DNA from: Streptomyces sp. MNU76 | GTDB lineage: Bacteria > Actinomycetota > Actinomycetes > Streptomycetales > Streptomycetaceae | Assembly: GCF_020982545.1 (NCBI RefSeq) | Contig: NZ_JAJKLK010000007.1 | Coordinates: 310,001 to 374,000 of the forward strand | Direction of reading: 5' to 3' | Length of the DNA: 64,000 nucleotides | Shown: in pieces, positions 40,659 through 49,052 of the stretch | How positions within the stretch are numbered: position 1 is the stretch's first letter | Layout: each line of letters opens with the position of its first letter | The notes under the pieces: generated by a model | Told to the model about the DNA's origin: nothing | What the model saw: only the letters and a program-made list of their open reading frames with translations | Database searches by the model: none | Position numbers and translations under genes: made by a program

Positions 40659-43144
40659 TGACGACGCCTCTGCCTCTGGCCCGTGAACTGCAGGACCTGC
40701 GGACCAGCGAGATCATCGACGCGCTGGACGCCGCCTTCCTGAGCCTTCTGAGCTGGGACTGGGAGGTGCGAGTCGCCCGCTATCCCAACAGCCACCCGGT
40801 GCTGGGGATGCCGGACTGCGAGATCCCCGGGTGCATGAAGGGCACCCCGCTCGGTGAGCCGATATGCGTCGGCTGCATGAACCGCTGGAGGCAGTCCGGG
40901 CTGTCCCTGGAGGACTTCACCGCCCAGGGCCGAACGGGCCGGCTCCGCAGCATCGGCCAGAAGCTCTGCGAAGTGCCGCAGTGCGAACGTCCACGCCGTT
41001 CGGTCGCCGCCAGGCTGTGTCCCGCGCACCAGTACCACTGGGCGAGATCGAGCGATCTGACCATGGAGGACTTCCTCAGCCGCCCGAACTTGCATCCGCT
41101 GCCGGCCATCGGCCCCTGCCACGTCGCCTCCTGCTACCGGACCCGCAGCCGAGAGGGCAACCTCTACTGCGACGTGCACGCCGCACGACTCAGCATCGAG
41201 CGCAAGCGCGGAACCTTCGACGGTGACGAAGACAAATGGCGCCGCACGACGCCCGCGGTGGCAGTGGACCGGGAGATCAGCCTGCGCGGCCTGCCCGACC
41301 GGCTCGTCGCCGAGCTCCTCTACAGCCTCCAGGTCCGCACCGCGCGCGAAGTGAAGACGCGCGACCACCGGTTCCGCACGATCTGCGACCGAGTACGCCT
41401 ACTCCAGATACCGAGTCTGGAAACACTCGAAGACGCGGACCTGGACCGCGTGGGCCTGATCGACGACCTCGGAATGATCATCCGAGGCGCCCGGACCGCC
41501 CTGCGCCGACTGGGGACGACTCCGGAGACCGAACGCCTCAAGGACATCTGGGACCTCGTTGTCTTCGGACACAGCGGCACGCTCAACTTCACCAAGATCC
41601 ACCAGAAGGCCTTCCGGGAAGCGGTCAAGGTATGGGCCTACGACGAACTTCCGCGGCGCCGCGGCCAGCACGTCGCCTCCTCCCTGCAGAACACGATCCG
41701 GGGCATGGAAAGACTCTCGGAGTCCCTGCGGCTGCAGCGTGAGGACGGCGGACACCAGCCGCGGCTTCTCAGCCGCACCGACATCGACAACTTCTGCACC
41801 CGGATCGCCTTCCTCACCGAGACCGGCGTGTTCGGGGCCTACCACCGGGTCCACGTGATCCGGGCCGTCCGGCAGATCCTCAACAGGATCCGCGTCCTGG
41901 GCCTGACCGCCCACGGCGAGATACTCGACGGGCTCCCCGCGGGCTTCGCACTGTCCGTGCAGGACATCCCGGACGAGCCCGAAGACACCGAGGCCGGCAA
42001 GGACCTGCCGGACGAGGTGATGCGCGAACTCTGCGACAACCTGGACCTGTTGGAAAAGACCAGCTACCGCGAGATCCGTGTCGCCACCGAGCTGCTGATC
42101 GACACCGGACGACGGCCCGACGAGATCGCCAAGCTCCCCTGGGACTGCCTGACCACGGACCCCGACGACTCCCTCATCCTGCTCTACGACAACCACAAGA
42201 ACTACCGGCTCGGCCGACGCCTGCCGATCGCCAAGGCGACCGCCGCCATCATCACCGAACAGCAGAAACGGGTCCGCGAACGGTTCCCCGACACCCCGAC
42301 CAGCATGCTCAGACTCCTGCCGAGCCCCGTGGCCAACCCCGAAGGGAAGAAGTCCATCGGCACGATCGGGGACCAGCACCGGGCATGGGTCGACGCACTG
42401 CCCGACATCATGATCCCGGTCGTCGTCGAGCTCGACGGGAAGCACGTCACGCGGCTGCTGCCGTTCGACAAGTCCAAAATCTTCCCCTACGCCTACCGGC
42501 ACAGCTACGCACAACGGCACGCCGACGCCGGCATCGCACCCGATGTCCTCAAGGATTTGATGGACCATCGCGAACTCTCCACCACACAGTCCTATTACCG
42601 CGTCAACCAGGAACGACGGCGCGAAGCCGTCGACCGCGTCACCGCCCTGCAGTTCGACCGGCACGGCACCCGTGTCTGGCGCAAGGCCCAGGGCCTGCTC
42701 GACTCCGAGCACGTGCGGCGAGCCATCGGAGAGGTCGCCACGGCCTACGGCATCTGCCTGGAGCCCCACAACGTCGCGGCCGGCGGACAGAGCTGCCCGC
42801 TCCGCTTCCGCTGCGTCGGCTGCGACCACTTCCGCACCGACGCCTCCTACCTTCCCGACCTGGAGCGATACCTCGATGACCTGCTCCGCAGCCGAGAACG
42901 GCTGATGTCAGCCTTCGAGGCCGACGACTGGGCCCGCAGTGAAGCGGTGCCCTCCGAGGAAGAGATCCGCCGGGTCCGCCGCCTGATCAACCGGGTCAAG
43001 GCCGACCTCGACGACCTCTCACCCGAGGAACGCTCCCAGATCGAGGAAGCCGTCGCGGTGGTACGCCGCAGCCGCACTGTCATGCTCGGCATGCCGCGAA
43101 TCGCCCAGCCCATGCCCGACGTCCGTCCCTGGAGACTCCCATGA
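40658..43144 (+). CDS. TnpB-like tyrosine recombinase with Cys-rich N-terminus
   Basis: The protein has 828 residues. The N-terminal quarter has three Cys/His-rich segments (CEIPGCMKGTPLGEPICVGC, CEVPQCERPRRSVAARLCPA, CHVASCYRTRSREGNLYCDV) that may bind zinc. The core-binding domain spans about residues 300-440. The catalytic domain has RRPDEIAKLPWDC (first Arg), YRHSYAQRHADAGIAPDVLK (His-x-x-x box) and LMDHRELSTTQSYYRVNQ (nucleophile Tyr). The C-terminus carries CPLRFRCVGCDHFRTD and a long helix. This matches the large recombinase of Tn554-type elements. It overlaps the next gene by four bases. Confidence 0.85.
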   Translation: MTTPLPLARELQDLRTSEIIDALDAAFLSLLSWDWEVRVARYPNSHPVLGMPDCEIPGCMKGTPLGEPICVGCMNRWRQSGLSLEDFTAQGRTGRLRSIGQKLCEVPQCERPRRSVAARLCPAHQYHWARSSDLTMEDFLSRPNLHPLPAIGPCHVASCYRTRSREGNLYCDVHAARLSIERKRGTFDGDEDKWRRTTPAVAVDREISLRGLPDRLVAELLYSLQVRTAREVKTRDHRFRTICDRVRLLQIPSLETLEDADLDRVGLIDDLGMIIRGARTALRRLGTTPETERLKDIWDLVVFGHSGTLNFTKIHQKAFREAVKVWAYDELPRRRGQHVASSLQNTIRGMERLSESLRLQREDGGHQPRLLSRTDIDNFCTRIAFLTETGVFGAYHRVHVIRAVRQILNRIRVLGLTAHGEILDGLPAGFALSVQDIPDEPEDTEAGKDLPDEVMRELCDNLDLLEKTSYREIRVATELLIDTGRRPDEIAKLPWDCLTTDPDDSLILLYDNHKNYRLGRRLPIAKATAAIITEQQKRVRERFPDTPTSMLRLLPSPVANPEGKKSIGTIGDQHRAWVDALPDIMIPVVVELDGKHVTRLLPFDKSKIFPYAYRHSYAQRHADAGIAPDVLKDLMDHRELSTTQSYYRVNQERRREAVDRVTALQFDRHGTRVWRKAQGLLDSEHVRRAIGEVATAYGICLEPHNVAAGGQSCPLRFRCVGCDHFRTDASYLPDLERYLDDLLRSRERLMSAFEADDWARSEAVPSEEEIRRVRRLINRVKADLDDLSPEERSQIEEAVAVVRRSRTVMLGMPRIAQPMPDVRPWRLP

Positions 43145-43664
43145 GCCCCACCATGCGAGACGGCCGTCAGGCCAACTCCGAGCGCCGCCGCCAGCGGGTG
43201 GCCACAGCGGTCAGGAACGCCGCGAAGAACGGCACCCCGATCAGCGTCTCGGCCATCGCCCGGCAAGCCGGAGTTGACCGCAGCTTCCTCTACCGCCATC
43301 GCGACCTGCTCGAAATCGTCCACGCTGCAGAACTCGAACCGGCAGCCCAGGACCCGGCCGCGGCTCACCGGTCAGCCGGGCCTCGCTCCAGGCCGACCTC
43401 GCCAACGCCCAGGCCCGCAACACCCGCCTGGCCGCTCGCGTCCAGCAGCTGGAGAAGCGGCTGTCGCAGGCGCTGGGAGCTCAGGCATGGCAGGAGTCCG
43501 GGCTCGGAGCCCCAGCGGACATCGACGAGCTCCAGCGGAAGATCACGAGGCTGGAGCAGCACAATGTCGAACTGACCTCCGCGCTGGAGGAGGCCCGGTC
43601 CGATCTCGGTGCCGCGAGGGAGGCCAACCGGGATCTGACCAGAGCTCTGAACCAGCGCGGCTGA
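43141..43664 (+). pseudogene. DUF6262/TnpC-like accessory protein with a frame change
   Basis: The N-terminal part reads MRDGRQANSERRRQRVATAV, TPISVSAIARQAGVDRSFLY (helix-turn-helix), RHRDLLEIVHAAELEP. At about 43358-43385 the frame must change by one base. The continuation is SRASLQADLANAQARNTRLA, QQLEKRLSQALGAQAWQESG, LGAPADIDELQRKITRLEQH and ALEEARSDLGAAREANRDLT, a long coiled coil ending at the TGA 43662-43664. The conserved coil argues that the gene was functional until recently or that one base is missing in the sequence. If the break is real the element may lack TnpC. Confidence 0.7.
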
Positions 43665-43684
43665 GTCAGTCACCGACCCGATCG

Positions 43685-44483
43685 TCAGCACGCGAGGCGG
43701 TCCGGGGGCTCTCGGGCGATCGGCGGTTCCTGAGCGGACGTGACAACGGCTGCCAAGTCTGCGCCCGCTCGGAGTAGTGCCACGGTCCGCATGGCGATCT
43801 GGTCGAGACGTTGTTGCAGGATGCGTTGGGTCTCTCCCAGGCCGTCGAGCTGGTGCAGGGAGCCCATGATGTCGCGTACTGCGGGAATGCCGTAACCGGT
43901 GCCGCGGAGGGCCGCGACGATTCGGGCCGCTCTGATCGCTGAAAGCACGTAACGACGTGCCCGCAGTGACGTCACTCGCTCGGGGATGACGAGTCCTTCC
44001 TGCTCCCAGAACCGCAGGGTTGAGGGACGGACGTCGAGCGCTGCGGCCAGCTGCGTGATCGTCATCGCGTCGCTCTCCTGCTCGAACTCGGGTGTGTTCG
44101 TCTCACCCTGGATCGCACGCAACGCTTGTTGAGCACGCAGAGCCTCGTCCCGTTCCCGCGCGAGCCGAACGTGCACCGCGCTGACCGCCGAGGCTGCCGC
44201 CGCGATCGACTCCGTCCGCAGCGCCGCGAGCATCTGCCGGGCTGCGACAGGCCCAACAGCACCGGCGAGTCCGCGATAGGCGCGAAGAGCATGCACGTGA
44301 GCTGATGTGTATGAGCGGTAACCGTTGCTCGATCGAGCGGCTGGGGGGAATGACTCCCAGCCGCTCCAGGTCGCGAACCTGTTGCACCGAGTACCCCGAC
44401 TCTCTGGCGACATCGACTGTTCTCAGCGGTACTCGTCGCCAACCGCTCGTGGTCTCGTCCACCGGCAAACCCCACATAAGCAC
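43685..44483 (-). pseudogene. Tandem-MerR-domain regulator split by one base in a C/G run
   Basis: Two frames join into a protein of about 265 residues. The first frame gives VPLRTVDVARESGYSVQQVR, DLERLGVIPP (MerR helix-turn-helix). The second continues ARSSNGYRSYTSAHVHALRA, YRGLAGAVGPVAARQ, then a second MerR unit (MTITQLAAALDVRPSTLRFW, EQEGLVIPERVTSLRARRYV) and a dimerisation helix. The change falls at the six-G run 44343-44348. Five bases would restore the expected IPP-AARSSNGYRSY. It is divergent from the DUF6194 gene by 20 bases, so it probably regulates it. Confidence 0.75.
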
Positions 44484-44503
44484 TTGAAGGTAATGCTTGA
44501 ACC

Positions 44504-44977
44504 ATGAGTATGGAACAGATCATCGCGACCGTGCGAGGCCTCGACGGCGCACTTGTGCTTATCCCGGAACCGGGAAGCGACTTCCCTGAACTCGCCTGGG
44601 GGGACGCGTTCTTCTACTACGCCCCCGACGGCCAGATGCCCAAGAACGTTCAGCCCTACGGGACGATCGTCACCAAGAACTACCCCGACGACGATGCTTC
44701 CGACCTGGACCCTCCGGGCCGCTGGCGCGTGAACGTCCACATCGACCGCGCGATGTTCCAGGAGCTCACTGGAGAGGAGCCGCGCAGCATCAGCCGTCCT
44801 CGTGACTACGCGGCCGCCGACAGTTTGATGCCGCATCCGGTATACGGCACGCTCAGCTGGATCTCCGTCATCAATCCCGGTGAGAGGACGACGGACACGG
44901 TCATGCAGCTACTGCGCAGCGCTCACGAGGCTGCTCGTGCGCGGCTCGCACGGCGAAACGAACCAGGACCTGCCTGA
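44504..44977 (+). CDS. DUF6194-family protein
   Basis: The protein has 157 residues. It contains MEQIIATVRGLDGALVLIPE, ELAWGDAFFYYAPDGQMPKN, PYGTIVTKNYPDDDASDLDP, GRWRVNVHIDRAMFQELTGE and GTLSWISVINPGERTTDTVM. This is a small soluble family of unknown function, resembling MmcQ/YjbR-like proteins in strand order. It is paired divergently with the tandem-MerR regulator, a recurrent actinobacterial arrangement. Confidence 0.8.
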   Translation: MSMEQIIATVRGLDGALVLIPEPGSDFPELAWGDAFFYYAPDGQMPKNVQPYGTIVTKNYPDDDASDLDPPGRWRVNVHIDRAMFQELTGEEPRSISRPRDYAAADSLMPHPVYGTLSWISVINPGERTTDTVMQLLRSAHEAARARLARRNEPGPA

Positions 44978-45072
44978 TGCGGCCCTGGCGCCACAGGTGT
45001 TGCACACGATACTGTCGATCACACCGGCGCTGAGCTGCACAAAGTGGTCTTCACTCGCCTCGCGCCACACGG

Positions 45073-45264
45073 TTACCCCCAGAGAAGGCGGCAGACGGCC
45101 TTGGCCTCCTCGATCTGCAGCAGCGCGGGACCGGTGTTGCCGATCGGGAAGAAGAGCTCGGGGTCCTCCTCGCGGCACACCGCGTTGTGCCGCCAGTCCA
45201 CGCCGGACCCAGCGGCGGGCCTGTGGGCAGCAGAGAGGTTGACGAGATCGTAGAAGTCCTGCAT
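45073..45264 (-). pseudogene. Truncated WhiB-like regulator
   Basis: The protein has 63 residues: MQDFYDLVNLSAAHRPAAGS, then WRHNAVCREEDPELFFPIGN and TGPALLQIEEAKAVCRLLWG, then stop. WhiB proteins ligate a 4Fe-4S cluster through four Cys (C, C-x-x-C, C) and continue to a GVWGG turn and basic tail. Only the first two Cys positions remain; the CxxC, the turn and the DNA-binding tail are missing in all frames. The reading is a deletion or decay product, not a simple frameshift. Confidence 0.75.
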
Positions 45265-45292
45265 GGGTCCTCCGTTGTGATCCAGATACGGA

Positions 45293-45428
45293 CAGCCCCA
45301 GGAACTCGGAGTTCCTGGGGCTGCTGGGGATGAGGGCGCTGGGAACGGTGATCTCCGGCCCCGCCTGGTGCGTCGGTGCTGCACCAGGCGGGGCTGACCT
45401 TCCGGCCGTCCGCCCTCCGTGCGGCCGG
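45293..45428. terminator. Cluster of three strong hairpins
   Basis: Hairpin 1 has 15-base perfect arms with a one-base centre (45293-45307/45309-45323). Hairpin 2 has perfect 13-base arms (45359-45371/45381-45393). Hairpin 3 is CCGGCCG/CGGCCGG (about 45402-45428). All three lie between the ATPase gene stop and the WhiB-like start on the same strand, a very strong transcription stop. Confidence 0.75.
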
Positions 45429-45433
45429 TGGTG

Positions 45434-45931
45434 CTACTCAGCCGTGAGGTAGCACCGGATCTTCTTGCCGAGCGGGGACGGCTCGGACGTCCAGCGGGTG
45501 GTCAGCAGGTCGAGCAAATGCAGCCCGCGCCCGGACATCGCCTCGGCACTGTCCAGGGCGACGTCGCGGCGGTTCGGTGCGCCGGGGACGGCGTCGTGGA
45601 CGATCACCTCGACGCCCAACCCGACGACGTGCACCTCCACAATCAGCGGCACGGGCTCGGTCTCGGGACTGGCCCGTACGACGTTGCCGAGCAGCTCGGA
45701 CACCACGAGCTCTGCGGAGTCGCCGAGCTCATGGGCGAATCCGTATGCCGTCGGCACTGATCGAGTCAGCGCGCGGACGGCGCTGAAGGCTTCCAGGGAA
45801 GCCGTCATCTCAGCGCTAAAACCGTGCTGCTGCTCGGTCACCACCAGGCCTGGCACCGGGTTGGGAAGGGTGAGATGTCCGTCCTCGGGCACGGCGTGCA
45901 GGGTGCCGGTACCGAAGACCGTGACCGTCAC
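45434..45931 (-). CDS. Anti-sigma-type ATP-binding protein
   Basis: The protein has 165 residues from GTG 45931. An N-terminal segment (VTVTVFGTGTLHAVPEDGHL) precedes the GHKL domain: SLEAFSAVRALTRSVPTAYG, SAELVVSELLGNVVRASPET (N box), VEVIVHDAVPGAPNRRDVAL (G1) and AMSGRGLHLLDLLTTRWTSE (G2). It is the second such protein in the window. A tiny overlapping frame upstream shares its start region (GTGA). It probably binds a sigma-regulatory partner not encoded here. Confidence 0.82.
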   Translation of the reverse strand: MTVTVFGTGTLHAVPEDGHLTLPNPVPGLVVTEQQHGFSAEMTASLEAFSAVRALTRSVPTAYGFAHELGDSAELVVSELLGNVVRASPETEPVPLIVEVHVVGLGVEVIVHDAVPGAPNRRDVALDSAEAMSGRGLHLLDLLTTRWTSEPSPLGKKIRCYLTAE

Positions 45932-46038
45932 CGCCTCCCGCCCCTCTGGTCCTGCTCGCGGGCTCGGCGCAGCGCCTCGTCGGCCTGGCTCGGCTGCTCG
46001 TCCCCCTCCGCACCAAGCAGTGCGCGGGATGGCATCAT
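45928..46038 (-). CDS. Possible 36-codon gene before the ATPase
   Basis: The frame begins MMPSRALLGAEGDEQPSQAD and ends in an Arg/Gln-rich tail. Its TGA overlaps the GTG start of the ATPase gene (GTGA), the same coupling seen in many genes here. The ribosome site is weak. It could be a leader peptide or chance. Confidence 0.35.
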   Translation of the reverse strand: MMPSRALLGAEGDEQPSQADEALRRAREQDQRGGRR

Positions 46039-46090
46039 GTTCTTCAGCAAGGTCGGACTTCCTCTCACACGCGATGGATGACGACCGACA

Positions 46091-46178
46091 ACGGCCCCGG
46101 GGCGCAATCCCGGGGCCGTCATCGTTGTTTCGGTTCTTCACGGGCTGGGTTGGCCTCCCCTAGCGGAGGCCAACCCAG
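46091..46178. terminator. Two strong hairpins
   Basis: ACGGCCCCGGG/CCCGGGGCCGT (46091-46101/46109-46119) and CTGGGTTGGCCTCC/GGAGGCCAACCCAG (46145-46158/46165-46178) are perfect stems. They lie between the end of the gene at 46263 and the ATPase unit on the same strand. Confidence 0.75.
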
Positions 46179-46262
46179 CGAGGCTGCTGACCTGTTGAAG
46201 ATCCTGCTGCCCCCTGCCGTCGCCGCTCGTTCAGCGGGCGGCGAGCACAGGTAGCGCAGGAG

Positions 46263-47069
46263 TTACAGGCGCCGCAGCTTCTCTGCCAGCGTCGTGATCA
46301 CGCTGCTGAGGTCGGCCCGCTCGAAACGATCCAGGTGTGGGCCGTAGTGCAGGAGCGTCGCCTTCAGCGAGTCGTAGGCACGCTGGATGTCGGCTCGACG
46401 AACCGTCGACTCGGCTACGCCCCACTGCCACTCGCGAAGCAGCGGAAGGCCTCGCTCTTCACGCTCCTCTTCCATCCGCGCCAACTCCTCCTGAAACGCC
46501 AGGGCCTTGCGACGGCTGGGCTCGGTTCGCTGCTTGTGGACGTAGAGGTGGGCGAGCCGACCACCGTCGACACAGCGGGTGTAACCCGACTGCTGGCAGA
46601 TGGCGCAGCTGTCGCGGTGGTTCCGGTACAGCTTGAGCGCGCCCTTCGCGTCCAGGATGGGCTCCAGGATCTGAATGACTGCCGGAACAACTCGGGTCTT
46701 CGGCTTTCGTACGACCCGGTTGGTCCTGCGGCTCTTGGTGTCCGCGATCCCATCGGTGAGGCGCTTCGCCCACTCCGCGACCGGCACGTCCAGGTCGACT
46801 CGGCGGTTACTGCTGCCGCAGCGGGCCGCCTCGCCTTCGTCCGCCGGGTCGCTGTGGTGCGGGACCAGTTTCGGCGTGCGGCTCTGGGCTGCGGTGACGG
46901 GGCACCACGTCTCGCACTCTGGGCAGACCAGAGATACGAAGTCGGGTCGCAAGTCAACGTGCTGGAGCGGAAGCTCGGAGATCTTGATAGCCGGTCGGGT
47001 GCTGACGGTTCGGGTCCGCGTCCTGCGCGGTCGCTTCCTGGCCGTCAGCTCCGCGGTCGTTGCCGGCAT
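46263..47069 (-). CDS. Hypothetical protein with two Cys-pair motifs
   Basis: The protein has 268 residues; ATG 47069 has AAGGAG upstream. A basic N-terminus (ARKRPRRTRTRTVSTRP) precedes a possible zinc ribbon (VSLVCPECETWCPV) and RCGSSNRRVDLDVPVAEWAK. A basic segment (KSRRTNRVVRKPKTRVV) is followed by LKLYRNHRDSCAICQQSGYT, RCVDGGRLAHLYVHKQRTEP and a coiled C-terminus (ALAFQEELARMEEEREERGL). It is probably nucleic-acid binding. It is isolated by hairpins downstream, and divergent from the GntR gene. No family is recognised. Confidence 0.6.
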   Translation of the reverse strand: MPATTAELTARKRPRRTRTRTVSTRPAIKISELPLQHVDLRPDFVSLVCPECETWCPVTAAQSRTPKLVPHHSDPADEGEAARCGSSNRRVDLDVPVAEWAKRLTDGIADTKSRRTNRVVRKPKTRVVPAVIQILEPILDAKGALKLYRNHRDSCAICQQSGYTRCVDGGRLAHLYVHKQRTEPSRRKALAFQEELARMEEEREERGLPLLREWQWGVAESTVRRADIQRAYDSLKATLLHYGPHLDRFERADLSSVITTLAEKLRRL

Positions 47070-47300
47070 CGAGGACTCCTTACGTACGAGGGGACAGAGT
47101 GCGTCGCGGTGCTCTCTCCGCCCACCAGGCGCACGGCGAACCGGCGTCCTGGAGGACGGACAGCGCATTGCGCTGCAACGTTCACGCAGGCAGTCACGGT
47201 CCGGAGGAGTTGGTGGTGCTCTCAACTCCGGGCCACCAAGGTGGCGACAGCTGCGGTGGTGACGCGGTGTTCCCGGAGGATCACCAACGCCTTACCTACA

Positions 47301-47341
47301 TCAGGTTGCCTCAGGTACCCTCAGGTGTCAAGCGGTATAGT
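47301..47341 (+). promoter_or_regulatory. Three 10-bp-phased TCAGGT repeats before a GntR operon
   Basis: TCAGGT occurs at 47301, 47311 and 47321, exactly ten bases apart, so all face the same side of the helix. A TATAGT sequence (47336-47341) that could be a -10 element follows, then AAGGAGG before the ATG at 47371. It is a candidate operator for the GntR regulator encoded immediately downstream. The rest of the 47070-47300 gap has no gene. Confidence 0.5.
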
Positions 47342-47370
47342 GAGGCACCTACGGAAGCGAAGGAGGCGAT

Positions 47371-48129
47371 ATGCCCGGGCCACCCCGAGCCGACAACCGG
47401 CCGCCGTATGCGCGCATCGCGGAGCACTACCGCGAGCTCATCAGCTCCGGGGCGCTGGCGCCGGGCGATCTGCTCCCAAGCATCAGGGTCCTGGCAGATC
47501 AGTGGGAAGTGAGCACGGCCACGGCCGATCGGGCCATGAAGCTGCTGCGTGACGAGAAGATCGTCAAAGGCATTCCAGGCGTCGGAACGGAAGTCATGGC
47601 ACGCCCTGTGTCGATCTCTTCCGGCGCTGAGCGCCACGACCGGAGCGGCAAGACGAAGTCGTCCTGGGGCGATGGCGAGAAGTCGAGCGGCCACACCGCC
47701 GGCATAGTCACTGCCCCCGAGGACGTTGCGACGGCGCTCGGCATCGCTGTTGGCGACGACGTCATTCGCCGAAGCCGTGTTTACCGCGATGCTCATGGGA
47801 TCGTCGCCCACTCGACGTCCTGGATCCCAGCCGAATTCGCCCGGGTACTCCCAGAACTGGTGGAGAGCAAGCGCCTCAAGGGCGGACTGTCGCTGGACCT
47901 GATTGCGCAGGCCACCGGGCGAGAAGTCGTCATGCGCGTGGATGAAGAGTCCGCACGGATCGCCACCAGGCCAGACCTGGAACTCCTTGAACTGGAGAGC
48001 GATGTGGTCGCGGCGATCCTGGTGCTCACCGCTAGATTTCTGGACGCCGACGGTGAACTCCTTGAATACGGAGTCGACTTGGGCGCTCCCGGCAGAACAC
48101 GACGGACCACCTCGGACTTGGCGCAGTGA
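47371..48129 (+). CDS. GntR-family regulator, HutC/UTRA type
   Basis: The protein has 252 residues. The winged helix (PPYARIAEHYRELISSGALA, PGDLLPSIRVLADQWEVSTA, TADRAMKLLRDEKIVKGIPG) is followed by a UTRA ligand domain (TALGIAVGDDVIRRSRVYRD, HGIVAHSTSWIPAEFARVLP, REVVMRVDEESARIATRPDL, LVLTARFLDADGELLEYGVD). It resembles the KorSA-type regulators of actinomycete integrative elements. It overlaps the next gene (GTGA at 48126), forming an operon with a P-loop kinase. Confidence 0.88.
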   Translation: MPGPPRADNRPPYARIAEHYRELISSGALAPGDLLPSIRVLADQWEVSTATADRAMKLLRDEKIVKGIPGVGTEVMARPVSISSGAERHDRSGKTKSSWGDGEKSSGHTAGIVTAPEDVATALGIAVGDDVIRRSRVYRDAHGIVAHSTSWIPAEFARVLPELVESKRLKGGLSLDLIAQATGREVVMRVDEESARIATRPDLELLELESDVVAAILVLTARFLDADGELLEYGVDLGAPGRTRRTTSDLAQ

Positions 48130-48878
48130 TAGTCCAAAGGGTCGAGATACTCGACGACACGCTTGTCAGCTGCCTCGAAACACGACTGGGTGATTCGCTG
48201 CGGGCCGAACGCATCGGATCCCTGACCGCGCAAGGAGGATCCGAGATCACGCGGATCAACGCTGCCCTGGCCGGCCGACCTCGGCGCGCGCCGCGCGCTG
48301 TCCTCATGACAGGAATGCCGGGCGCGGGCAAAACGACATTGGCCCGGGCCCTTGAGCAGACTGGTTACAAGAGGCTCTGCCCGGACGAGGAGATGTTTCG
48401 CCGCTACGGCCACTACGGTCGGGACTTTCCCCGCGGTGAGTTCCGCATCCGGGAGGCCCCAGTCCTCAAGGACATCTCCGCTGAGCTCCGACGCCACCTG
48501 ATGGCTGGCCACGACACCGTGGTCGACCATGGTTTCTGGACTCCGGAGGAGCGCGCCGAATGGGGACGAATCGTCACGGAGGCCGGTGGCGTGCCAGTAC
48601 TCGTCTACCTGCCTGTACCTCACGAGCTGCGTTGGGCGCGGATCAAGGAACGCAACCATCTGGCGACGGTCGACCCAAACTCCATCGAGTTCAGCGAGGA
48701 AGACTTGAAGAGGTTCGCTGGCCGCTTCGTCCCGCCGATCGCCGGTGAACCGCACATCGTGTACGACGGGCAGCCGGATGCGCTCCTGGCCGCTCTTGGC
48801 CTGGAGGCCGAAGGCGATGAGATGCAGGGGCAGGTCTGCGAAGCCCAAACGCCCGGGGGCGACGTTGAGTCGGCCTGA
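48126..48878 (+). CDS. P-loop kinase / zeta-toxin-like ATP-binding protein
   Basis: The protein has 250 residues. Walker A is AVLMTGMPGAGKTTLARALE. CPDEEMFRRYGHYGRDFPRG, HDTVVDHGFWTPEERAEWGR and LRWARIKERNHLATVDPNSI then follow, the last with an Arg-rich lid. This is the AAA_33/zeta-type small-molecule or nucleotide kinase fold. The substrate may be an antibiotic, nucleotide or cell-wall sugar. Control by the coupled GntR regulator suggests it modifies the inducer or is toxic. Confidence 0.82.
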   Translation: MIVQRVEILDDTLVSCLETRLGDSLRAERIGSLTAQGGSEITRINAALAGRPRRAPRAVLMTGMPGAGKTTLARALEQTGYKRLCPDEEMFRRYGHYGRDFPRGEFRIREAPVLKDISAELRRHLMAGHDTVVDHGFWTPEERAEWGRIVTEAGGVPVLVYLPVPHELRWARIKERNHLATVDPNSIEFSEEDLKRFAGRFVPPIAGEPHIVYDGQPDALLAALGLEAEGDEMQGQVCEAQTPGGDVESA

Positions 48879-49052
48879 CCGTCGCGGGTTCGGCATGGGG
48901 TCCTCCGACCGGGGCGCTGAGTGGCGGGATCCGCTTCGCCCAGCTTCCGGTTCGTTGAGGCTCAGAGAGATGCCCCCATGTAGCAGTGGTGTGGACTCAG
49001 CGTGGCAATACGGCCTCGTCTGCCTGGTCAAGGACCGTTTAGGAGGTGTGTA

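Larger units (their letters stand above)
39440..43684 (+). mobile_element. Tn554-like tyrosine-recombinase element (approximate limits)
   Basis: Three same-strand overlapping genes encode a tyrosine recombinase of about 390 residues, a second of 828 residues and a DUF6262/TnpC-like coiled-coil protein. This is the tnpA-tnpB-tnpC order of Tn554-type transposons, which move by recombination without terminal inverted repeats or target duplication. No terminal repeats are visible, as expected. The limits given are just the gaps to the flanking MerR genes. Confidence 0.65.
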
